DNA from: Alphaproteobacteria bacterium
Lineage (GTDB): Bacteria > Pseudomonadota > Alphaproteobacteria > Rhizobiales > Aestuariivirgaceae
NCBI GenBank assembly: GCA_026400595.1
Contig: JAPLOT010000181.1
Location: 1 to 9,648, forward strand
Reading direction: 5' to 3'
DNA: 9,648 bases
The translations under genes and the position numbers were made by a program. The number at the start of each line of letters is the position of its first letter. Positions within the stretch are counted from its first letter, which is position 1. Below are positions 1-5,787 of this stretch, piece by piece. The notes under the pieces were generated by a model, which did not search any database, had not been told where the DNA came from, and saw only the letters and a list, made by a program, of their open reading frames with translations.

Positions 1-13
1 CGCGCCGCCTCAT
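1..13 (-). other. Possible first codons of a divergent gene leaving the left edge
   Basis: On the minus strand an AAAGGG sequence (complement of 21-26) lies 7 bases ahead of an ATG (complement of 11-13), followed by four open codons to the window edge. This spacing suits a Shine-Dalgarno and start codon. So little of the reading frame is visible that it may be chance; no product can be suggested. Confidence 0.18.
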
Positions 14-50
14 TCATTCACCCTTTATCTCTGAAGCACCAAATGCCGAG

Positions 51-79
51 TTGTGCGCCTGCAGGCCTTCGACTATAAG
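51..79 (+). promoter_or_regulatory. Promoter of tRNA-Cys
   Basis: TTGTGC (51-56), a 17-base spacer and TATAAG (74-79) form a sigma-70-like promoter. Its predicted start near 85-87 is only a few bases before the mature 5' end of the tRNA at 91. The stretch between the -10 box and the start (80-88) is almost pure G+C, like the discriminator of stringently controlled stable-RNA promoters. An inverted repeat (64-71 and 87-94) brackets the -10 box. Confidence 0.55.
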
Positions 80-94
80 CCGCCGCCGAAGGCC
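64..94. repeat. Perfect 8-bp inverted repeat bracketing the tRNA promoter -10 box
   Basis: GGCCTTCG at 64-71 is matched exactly by CGAAGGCC at 87-94, with a 15-base loop that contains TATAAG. The right arm includes the first four bases of tRNA-Cys. If transcription starts near 86, the left arm is not transcribed, so it would act in DNA (as an operator) rather than as an RNA hairpin. It could also be a chance product of GC-rich sequence. Confidence 0.4.
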
Positions 95-164
95 TCGTGG
101 CGGAGTGGTTACGCAGAGGACTGCAAATCCTTGCACCCCGGTTCGATTCCGGGCGAGGCCTCCA
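91..164 (+). tRNA. tRNA-Cys (anticodon GCA)
   Basis: This is a complete 74-base tRNA gene with encoded CCA. The acceptor arm pairs GGCCTCG (91-97) with CGAGGCC (154-160), followed by discriminator T (161) and CCA (162-164). The D loop carries GTGGTTA. The anticodon loop is CTGCAAA with GCA at 123-125, which reads cysteine codons UGC and UGU. The T arm is CCCGG-TTCGATT-CCGGG. The layout matches the usual bacterial tRNA-Cys. It lies 66 bases upstream of dxs on the same strand, with no strong terminator between them. Confidence 0.96.
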
Positions 165-195
165 GCTTCTCCCCAGATGGAGACTGAACCTGCCC

Positions 196-224
196 TTGGC
201 GGACTGTCAATCTCGTGTTACAGT
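196..224 (+). promoter_or_regulatory. Candidate dxs promoter overlapping the palindrome
   Basis: TTGGCG (196-201), a 17-base spacer and TACAGT (219-224) give a plausible -35/-10 pair. The start it predicts, at about 230-231, coincides with the dxs ATG, so the mRNA would have little or no leader. The -10 box is built into the right half of the TGT-N12-ACA palindrome, so a bound repressor would block it. The match to consensus is moderate and the call rests on sequence only. Confidence 0.35.
205..222. promoter_or_regulatory. PpsR/CrtJ-type operator before dxs
   Basis: TGTCAATCTCGTGTTACA fits TGT-N12-ACA exactly, the recognised binding palindrome of the PpsR/CrtJ repressor of photosynthesis genes. 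The symmetry extends two bases outward on each side (ACTGT at 203-207 pairs with ACAGT at 220-224). It lies 8 bases before the dxs start and covers the likely -10 box, the expected place for repression. No second exact site at the usual 8-bp spacing is seen. Because T224-T228 follow the right arm, the same palindrome could act as a weak terminator for the tRNA. Confidence 0.5.
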
Positions 225-230
225 TTTTGT

Positions 231-2087
231 ATGACCAGATTGACACCTTTGCTCGATCGCGTTCCCACTCCGGAGGCACTGCGGGAGCTTGAGCGTGGCG
301 ATCTGGCGCAGATTGCCACCGAATTGCGCGCGGAAACCATTGCAGCGGCTGCGGAAACCGGTGGCCATTTTGGTGCCGGCCTCGGTGTCGTCGAACTCAC
401 CGTGGCACTGCACTATGTTTTCGACACGCCGCGGGACCGCCTGATCTGGGACGTCAGCCACCAGGCCTATCCGCACAAGATCCTGACTGGTCGCCGCAAT
501 GGCATCAGGTCCATCCGTCAGCGCGGCGGCCTCTATGGCTTCACCAAGCGCAGCGAAAGCGCCTACGACCCCTTCGGCGCCGCCCACAGTTCGACCTCGA
601 TTTCCGCGGGGCTTGGCATGGCCGTGGCCCGCGACCAGAAGTCGGAAGTCAATGCCGTGATTGCAGTGATCGGGGACGGCGCCATCACTGGCGGCATGGC
701 CTATGAAGCGATCAATCACGCCGGCAGCCTCGATTCGCGGCTCATCGTGATTCTCAACGACAATGGCATGTCGATTGCGCCCGCCGTCGGCGCGCTATCC
801 TGCCATCTTGGGGCGCTGCAGCGCGGCGAAGCCCCAAGCCTGTTCGCAAGTCTCGGCTTCGAGCACGTGGGGCCTGTCGACGGCCATGACATCGAAGTCC
901 TGGTCTCAACCCTCAAGGCGCTGCGCGACAGCGACTGCCGCAAGCCGGTCCTGCTCCATGTCGTCACCGAGAAGGGCCGTGGCAATCCGTTCAATGGTCC
1001 CGACAAGGAAAAGTACCACGCCGTTACCAAGTTCAATCTCCAGAATGGCGAGTTCATCAAGCCCAAGGCCAACGCGCCGAGCTTCACCCAGGTCTTCGCC
1101 AGCAGCCTGATCCATCACGCCAGACGCGACGACCGCATCGTTGCGATTACCGCCGCCATGCCGTCAGGCACCGGCCTTGATCTCTTTGCCGAACACTTCC
1201 CGCAGCGAACCTTCGATGTCGGGATCGCCGAGCAGCATGCCGTCACCTTCGCCGCCGGGCTTGCCGCCGAAGGCATGAAGCCTGTCTGTGCCATCTATTC
1301 CACCTTCCTGCAGCGCGGCTTCGACCAGATTGTCCATGACGTGGCGCTGCAGCGCCTGCCCGTGCGCTTTGCGATCGACCGCGCCGGCCTGGTGGGCAAT
1401 GACGGGGCCACGCATGCGGGCTCCTATGACCTCGGCTACATGTCGATGCTCCCGGGCATGGTGATGATGGCACCGGCTGACGCCATCGAGCTGCGCCGCA
1501 TGGTGGCGACAGCCATGGCCTATGACGAGGGCCCCATTGCCTTCCGCTATCCGCGGGGCGAGACCACCGGGCCGGACCAGCCCCTCGAGGATCGCCCGCT
1601 GGAGATCGGCCAGGGGCGCATCCTGACCGAGGGAACCGATGTGGCGATTCTCAGCATCGGGTCGCGGCTTGAGGCCTGCCTCGAGGCCGCGCGCGATCTT
1701 GCCCATCACGGCATCTCTGCCACCGTGGCCGATGCGCGGTTCTGCAAGCCGCTCGATACGGCGCTGGTGGAACGGCTGGCCCGCAGCCATGAATTGGTGA
1801 TCACTGTGGAAGAAGGCGCGGTTGGCGGGTTTGGCTCCCATGTCCTGCACCACCTCGCCCAGCGCGATCTCCTGCGCCACATCCGGGTACGAAACCTGAT
1901 GCTGCCAGACGCCTTCATTGCCCACGGATCTCCGGTCGAGCAGCTTGCCGATGCCGGCCTCGACAGCGCCAGCATCGCAAGCGAAATCCTGGCCCTTCAC
2001 AACAGCGGCGCGATCCCGAATTTCCCCGGATACCGCCGCCGCGCGCCCCACGCATCCCACAGGAACGGCGCGCGCCTGCATTCGTGA
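231..2087 (+). CDS. dxs: 1-deoxy-D-xylulose-5-phosphate synthase, short-flap form
   Basis: This 618-residue thiamine-diphosphate enzyme condenses pyruvate with glyceraldehyde 3-phosphate, the first step of the MEP isoprenoid pathway, and supplies carotenoids and the bacteriochlorophyll tail. Visible motifs are the GHFG histidine (H46), the ThDP/Mg motif GDGAITGG (148-155) closing at NDN (176-178), VGIAEQHAVTF with the catalytic glutamate E334, and DRAGLVGNDGATHAG with H395. The flap between GALS (187-190) and LFASLGF is about 35 residues shorter than in the E. coli enzyme. A basic 29-residue tail follows EILAL at the C-terminus, so total length looks normal. The ATG at 231 is chosen because homology begins just after it and longer in-frame starts run toward or into the tRNA. 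No Shine-Dalgarno precedes it. A second dxs elsewhere in the genome is possible. Confidence 0.95.
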   Translation: MTRLTPLLDRVPTPEALRELERGDLAQIATELRAETIAAAAETGGHFGAGLGVVELTVALHYVFDTPRDRLIWDVSHQAYPHKILTGRRNGIRSIRQRGGLYGFTKRSESAYDPFGAAHSSTSISAGLGMAVARDQKSEVNAVIAVIGDGAITGGMAYEAINHAGSLDSRLIVILNDNGMSIAPAVGALSCHLGALQRGEAPSLFASLGFEHVGPVDGHDIEVLVSTLKALRDSDCRKPVLLHVVTEKGRGNPFNGPDKEKYHAVTKFNLQNGEFIKPKANAPSFTQVFASSLIHHARRDDRIVAITAAMPSGTGLDLFAEHFPQRTFDVGIAEQHAVTFAAGLAAEGMKPVCAIYSTFLQRGFDQIVHDVALQRLPVRFAIDRAGLVGNDGATHAGSYDLGYMSMLPGMVMMAPADAIELRRMVATAMAYDEGPIAFRYPRGETTGPDQPLEDRPLEIGQGRILTEGTDVAILSIGSRLEACLEAARDLAHHGISATVADARFCKPLDTALVERLARSHELVITVEEGAVGGFGSHVLHHLAQRDLLRHIRVRNLMLPDAFIAHGSPVEQLADAGLDSASIASEILALHNSGAIPNFPGYRRRAPHASHRNGARLHS

Positions 2088-2157
2088 TGACATGTCGACA
2101 TTACAGGCGGACCGGTCCATGTCAGGATGGCTCATCAAGGCCTGAACAGGACGTCCC
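2088..2157. promoter_or_regulatory. dxs-bchI spacer with stacked palindromes
   Basis: This 70-bp gap holds three perfect palindromes: ATGTCGACAT (2092-2101), GGACCGGTCC (2109-2118) and GGACGTCC (2149-2156, over the bchI ribosome binding site). The first two have centres 17 bp apart. TGACATGTCGACATTACA (2088-2105) fits the PpsR/CrtJ consensus TGT-N12-ACA with one mismatch and encloses the first palindrome. I see no convincing -35/-10 pair and no terminator, so bchI may be transcribed from dxs, from an unseen promoter here, or both. Confidence 0.3.
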
Positions 2158-3174
2158 ATGACTGCGCGCTACCCGTTTTCCGCCATCGCCGGCCAGGACG
2201 AGCTGAAGCAGGCCTTGCTGCTGACCGCCGTCGATCCGCTGATCGGCGGCCTGCTGGCCTTCGGCGATCGCGGCACCGGCAAGTCGACCGCCGTGCGCGC
2301 CCTGGCCGCCCTGCTCCCCAAGATGCGCGCCACCACGGGCTGCGCCTATCACTGCGATCCCGGCTCTCCCGACGCCCAATGCGCGGCCTGCCGCAAGCAG
2401 GCGCAACACAAGGTGCGCAGCATTCCCATTCCCGTCGTCGACCTGCCGCTGGGCGCAACCGAAGACAGGGTCATCGGCGCGCTCGACCTCGAGCGTGCCC
2501 TGACCAAGGGCGAGAAAGCCTTCGAGCCGGGGCTGCTGGCCCAGGCCAATCGTGGCTATCTCTACGTCGACGAAGTGAATTTGCTCGAGGACCATATCGT
2601 CGACCTGCTGCTCGACGTCGCCGCCTCGGGCGAGAACGTGGTGGAACGCGAGGGTCTCAGCATCCGCCACCCGGCGCGCTTCGTGCTGGTCGGCAGCGGC
2701 AATCCAGAAGAGGGCGAGCTCCGCCCGCAACTTCTTGATCGTTTCGGACTCTCCGTCGAGGTTCGCACGCCGGGTGACGTGACCACCTGGGTGGACATCG
2801 TCAAGCGCCGCGAGTCCTTCGAACGCGATCCAACCGCCTTTCTCGCCCAATGGCAGAAGGCCGAGGACAAGACGCGGCGGCGCATTACCGCAGCGCGCAA
2901 GCGACTCAATGACGTCGCCGTTCCCGACGACGTTCTGGAGCGGGCGGCCGAGCTTTGCATCCATCTCAAGACTGACGGTCTGCGCGGCCAGCTCACGCTG
3001 ATGCGCGCCGCCCGGGCGCTTGCCGCCTTCGAAGGGGCCAAGGAAACCGGTATCGTTCACTTGCGCCGCATGGCGGCTCCCGCCCTGCGCCATCGCCTGC
3101 GCCGCAACCCGCTGGACGAAACCGGATCGGCGACCCGCATCGACCGCGCCCTGGCGGAAGTCTTCGGCCCATGA
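2158..3174 (+). CDS. bchI: Magnesium chelatase ATPase subunit I
   Basis: BchI is the AAA+ ATPase of the chelatase that inserts Mg2+ into protoporphyrin IX, the committed step to bacteriochlorophyll. It forms rings with BchD that act on BchH, which is not in this window. The 338-residue length is normal. Walker A is GDRGTGKST (36-44), Walker B is YLYVDEVN (134-141), and the family blocks EDRVIGALDLERAL and EKAFEPGLLAQANRGY flank it. The sensor segment is VLVGSGNPEEGELRP (176-190) and the arginine-finger region is LLDRFG (192-197). Between Walker A and DLPLGATEDR lie four cysteines (C62, C66, C75, C78) spaced like a zinc-binding knuckle. AGGA (2148-2151) stands 6 bases before the ATG. The stop overlaps the bchD start (ATGA), implying coupled translation. 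Confidence 0.97.
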   Translation: MTARYPFSAIAGQDELKQALLLTAVDPLIGGLLAFGDRGTGKSTAVRALAALLPKMRATTGCAYHCDPGSPDAQCAACRKQAQHKVRSIPIPVVDLPLGATEDRVIGALDLERALTKGEKAFEPGLLAQANRGYLYVDEVNLLEDHIVDLLLDVAASGENVVEREGLSIRHPARFVLVGSGNPEEGELRPQLLDRFGLSVEVRTPGDVTTWVDIVKRRESFERDPTAFLAQWQKAEDKTRRRITAARKRLNDVAVPDDVLERAAELCIHLKTDGLRGQLTLMRAARALAAFEGAKETGIVHLRRMAAPALRHRLRRNPLDETGSATRIDRALAEVFGP

Positions 3175-4907
3175 CCTCCCTGCCCGGCCCGCCGCCCGAT
3201 CTCCGGTCGGCCGATGCGGCATTGGCGGCCCTGCTTCTTGCCATTGATCCAATCGGCCTGGGCGGCGCCGTGCTGCGCGGCGCGGGTGGGCCAGTACGGG
3301 ATGCATGGATCAGCCGCTTCCGGGATCTGCTGCCCGCCGGCTCCCATGTCGGCAAGCTTCCCGCCTATGTGGCCGCGGACAGACTGCTGGGGGGGCTCGA
3401 TGTGCCAGCAACCCTCAGCGCGGGCCGCCCCATGTTCGAGAAGGGCATCCTCGCGACTGCCGATGACGGGGCTCTGATCCTGAACTCCGCCGAGCGGCTT
3501 GAGACAGACAAGGCGGCCCTGATTGCAGCGGCAATGGACAGCGGCGAAGCGGCCGTCCAGCGCGACGGCATTTCATCCCGTTTGCCGGCCCGTTTCGCCT
3601 TGATCGCATGCGACGAAAGCCAGGCCGAAGATGAAGCCGTTCCGTCCGCGCTGGCTGAACGGCTCGCCTTTCACCTCGACTTCTCGGACATGATGTCGCT
3701 CGAAGGCAGCGATGCCAGCGGAATCGACACGCTCCGTAAACGGATGGCTTTCACCACGGTTCCGGCAGAGATATCCGAAGCGCTCTGCACCAGCGCGATC
3801 GCGCTGGGCATCGGTAGCCTGCGCGCCGGCCTCTTCGCGCTGAAGGCTGCAAGAGCGCTGGCAGCCTTGCGGGGCCACAACATCGTGACGGCAGAGGATG
3901 CTGCCGTCGCCGCCCGCCTCGTCCTGGCACCGCGGGCCGTCCGCTTTCCGGCCGCCGACCAGCCGGAGGAAGCGGCCGAACCGCAGGAGCCCGATGCCCC
4001 CGCACCGGACCAGGATGCGCAGAACGACAATTCATCGCCGGGCGAAATGACGGAACTCATTCTCGAAGCCGTAAGGCCGGTTCTCCCGAAGGGATTGCTG
4101 GAGGCCCTCGACATGGCGGTTTTGGCGCAGTCCGCGAAGTCCGGCGGCGGCGCCCTGTCGGCCAAGGCGGGAACGCGGCGCGGCCGGCCGGCCGGCAAGC
4201 GCAAGGGCGATCCACGCAACGGCGCCCGGCTCAATCTCATCGAGACCCTGCGCACGGCGGCGCCCTGGCAAAGGCTCAGGCTGAAGCTGGCGCCGGGCCG
4301 CACCGGCATCCAGGTGCGACGCGAGGACTTCCGAATCAACCGCTACAAGCAGCGCAACGAGACCACGGCGGTCTTCGTGGTCGACGCATCGGGTTCGGCC
4401 GCCCTGCAGCGCATGGCCGAAGCCAAGGGTGCCGTCGAGCTGATCCTGGCGGACTGCTATGTCCGGCGTGACCGCATCGCGCTCATTTCCTTTCGCGGCC
4501 GCAAGGCCGAAGTGCTTCTGCCCCCGACACGCTCGCTGCAGCGCGCGCGCCGCAGCCTCGCCGATCTACCCGGCGGCGGCGGAACGCCCCTCGGTGCGGC
4601 CATCGATCAGGCTGCCCTCATCGCCGACCAGGTGCGGCGCGGCGGCGGCAAGCCGCTGCTGGTGTTTCTCACCGACGGGCGCGGCAACATCGCGCGTGAT
4701 GGCACCGCCGACCGCGCCGCGGCGCTCCGCGATGCCGCAGAAGCGGCAAGGGCGCTGCGCGTTCAGGGGTTCCGCACCATGGTCATCGACATCTCCGCCA
4801 CGCCGAGCGATGCCGCGCGGCAACTGGCTGGCAACATGGCCGCAACCTATCTGCCACTTCCCATGCTGATGCCAGCCGCATCTCTCGCTCGGTTTCGACC
4901 GCCATGA
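3171..4907 (+). CDS. bchD: Magnesium chelatase subunit D
   Basis: BchD is the platform subunit of Mg chelatase, joining the BchI ATPase ring to the porphyrin-binding BchH. The 578-residue protein shows the expected three parts. The N-terminal AAA+-like domain (about 1-255) has lost its Walker A (GGAVLRGAGGPVRDAW where the P-loop should be), as is usual in BchD. Next is an acidic, proline-rich linker (about 262-292). The C-terminal integrin-I/VWA domain (about 395-575) has a complete MIDAS metal site: DASGS (D405, S407, S409), T472 in GGGGTPL and D502 in FLTDGRG. A basic stretch (336-346) separates linker and VWA domain. The ATG lies inside the bchI stop (ATGA), and the bchD stop overlaps the bchO start in the same way, so bchI-bchD-bchO is a tightly coupled unit. 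Confidence 0.96.
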   Translation: MTSLPGPPPDLRSADAALAALLLAIDPIGLGGAVLRGAGGPVRDAWISRFRDLLPAGSHVGKLPAYVAADRLLGGLDVPATLSAGRPMFEKGILATADDGALILNSAERLETDKAALIAAAMDSGEAAVQRDGISSRLPARFALIACDESQAEDEAVPSALAERLAFHLDFSDMMSLEGSDASGIDTLRKRMAFTTVPAEISEALCTSAIALGIGSLRAGLFALKAARALAALRGHNIVTAEDAAVAARLVLAPRAVRFPAADQPEEAAEPQEPDAPAPDQDAQNDNSSPGEMTELILEAVRPVLPKGLLEALDMAVLAQSAKSGGGALSAKAGTRRGRPAGKRKGDPRNGARLNLIETLRTAAPWQRLRLKLAPGRTGIQVRREDFRINRYKQRNETTAVFVVDASGSAALQRMAEAKGAVELILADCYVRRDRIALISFRGRKAEVLLPPTRSLQRARRSLADLPGGGGTPLGAAIDQAALIADQVRRGGGKPLLVFLTDGRGNIARDGTADRAAALRDAAEAARALRVQGFRTMVIDISATPSDAARQLAGNMAATYLPLPMLMPAASLARFRPP

Positions 4908-5749
4908 AGGCAGGCGGGACCTCGCGTTTCGTCGACGCCGCAGGGATGGTCTGGCATGTGCAGATCATGGGGCAAGGGCCCGTCATCCTGCTCCTGCACG
5001 GCACCGGAGCCTCCACCCATTCCTGGCGCGACATCCTGCCGAAACTGGCCGACCGCTTTACGGTGGTGGCACCCGATCTGCCCGGCCACGGATTCACGGC
5101 CGATCCGCCGGCCTCCGCGCAGTCGCTGCCGGGCATGGCCAGCGCGGTCGCAGATCTGCTTCGCAAACTCGGCCTCTTGCCATTCCGCGGCGTCGGGCAT
5201 TCAGCCGGCGCGGCGGTCCTAGTGCGCATGACCGTGCGCAAGATGATCGCGCCGGACGACATCGTCAGCTTCAATGGCGCCTTCTTTCAGGTGAGCGGGG
5301 TAGCTGGGCATTTCTTCACGCCGCTGGCCAAGGCCGCGGCCGCCACCAGCTTCATGCCGAAGCTCTTTGCCTCGATGGCGGACCAGAAGGCGGTCGAGCG
5401 CCTGCTCAAGGACACCGGCTCGAAGATCGACGCACGCGGCCTCGATCTCTATCGGCGGCTTTTCGCGAACCAGGGCCACGTCGCCGGCACCTTGCGGATG
5501 ATGGCAGCCTGGGACCTGCACTGGACCGAACAGGATCTGCGCAACCTCACATGCCGCCTCTATCTCGTGCGGGGCGCAGCCGACCGTACCATCTCGCCAC
5601 ACGACAGCGACCGTGCCGCAAGATTATGCCCGACGGCCAGCGTCATCACCTTGGCAAACCTCGGACATCTGGCTCACGAGGAGAACCCCGGCCTGGCGGC
5701 GGAGATCATTGCGGATCCGGAAGGCTACCTCTTGCGCAATTCGAATTGA
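4904..5749 (+). CDS. bchO: BchO, alpha/beta hydrolase associated with Mg chelatase
   Basis: This 281-residue protein has the alpha/beta-hydrolase fold: the oxyanion-hole HGTG (32-35), the strand-turn APDLPGHG (56-63), and the nucleophile elbow VGHSAG with S100. D227 in RGAADRTI and a late histidine (H255 or H258 in LGHLAHEE) would complete the triad. The order bchI-bchD-bchO and the substrate-free name 'chelatase accessory protein' are standard in photosynthesis clusters. Its actual reaction is not established, so an enzymatic role in bacteriochlorophyll synthesis is inferred from position. The ATG overlaps the bchD stop (ATGA), which fixes the start. The TGA stop lies 19 bases before crtI and contributes to a TTGACA sequence that may belong to a crtI promoter. 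No signal peptide is evident. Confidence 0.92.
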   Translation: MKAGGTSRFVDAAGMVWHVQIMGQGPVILLLHGTGASTHSWRDILPKLADRFTVVAPDLPGHGFTADPPASAQSLPGMASAVADLLRKLGLLPFRGVGHSAGAAVLVRMTVRKMIAPDDIVSFNGAFFQVSGVAGHFFTPLAKAAAATSFMPKLFASMADQKAVERLLKDTGSKIDARGLDLYRRLFANQGHVAGTLRMMAAWDLHWTEQDLRNLTCRLYLVRGAADRTISPHDSDRAARLCPTASVITLANLGHLAHEENPGLAAEIIADPEGYLLRNSN

Positions 5750-5787
5750 CACTATCTAATGACAGGACATGTTTACAGATACTGACC
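5732..5787 (+). promoter_or_regulatory. Possible crtI promoter and imperfect PpsR-like sites
   Basis: TTGCGC (5732-5737), a 17-base spacer and TCTAAT (5755-5760, five of six consensus bases) would start transcription close to the crtI ATG at 5769. TTGACA (5746-5751) is an alternative -35 but has no good -10 partner. Two 18-mers match TGT-N12-ACA with one mismatch each: 5747-5764 (TGA at the left end) and 5770-5787 (ACC at the right end). They are 5 bp apart rather than the usual 8, so the operator call is tentative. Confidence 0.27.

Noticed and set aside
150..175. tRNA-Cys 3' end as an integration site for a genomic island
   Set aside because: No direct repeat of the tRNA end was noticed elsewhere in the window and no integrase gene is present. 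The neighbours are core photosynthesis genes.
51..230. N-terminal extension of dxs from ATG 51 (or ATG 177)
   Set aside because: The frame from 51 reads straight through tRNA-Cys, and the added residues have no resemblance to DXS. ATG 177 also lacks a ribosome site and adds 18 unrelated residues. Homology starts after ATG 231.
1164..3306. Long minus-strand frames opposite dxs and bchI (1164-2159 and 2122-3306)
   Set aside because: They lie wholly antisense to well-supported genes. Long shadow frames are expected in GC-rich DNA, and their translations show no recognisable domain.
3171..3960. Loss of Walker A in BchD read as a damaged gene
   Set aside because: A degenerate ATP site in the N-terminal AAA+ domain is usual for BchD. 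The linker and the MIDAS of the VWA domain are intact, so the gene looks functional.
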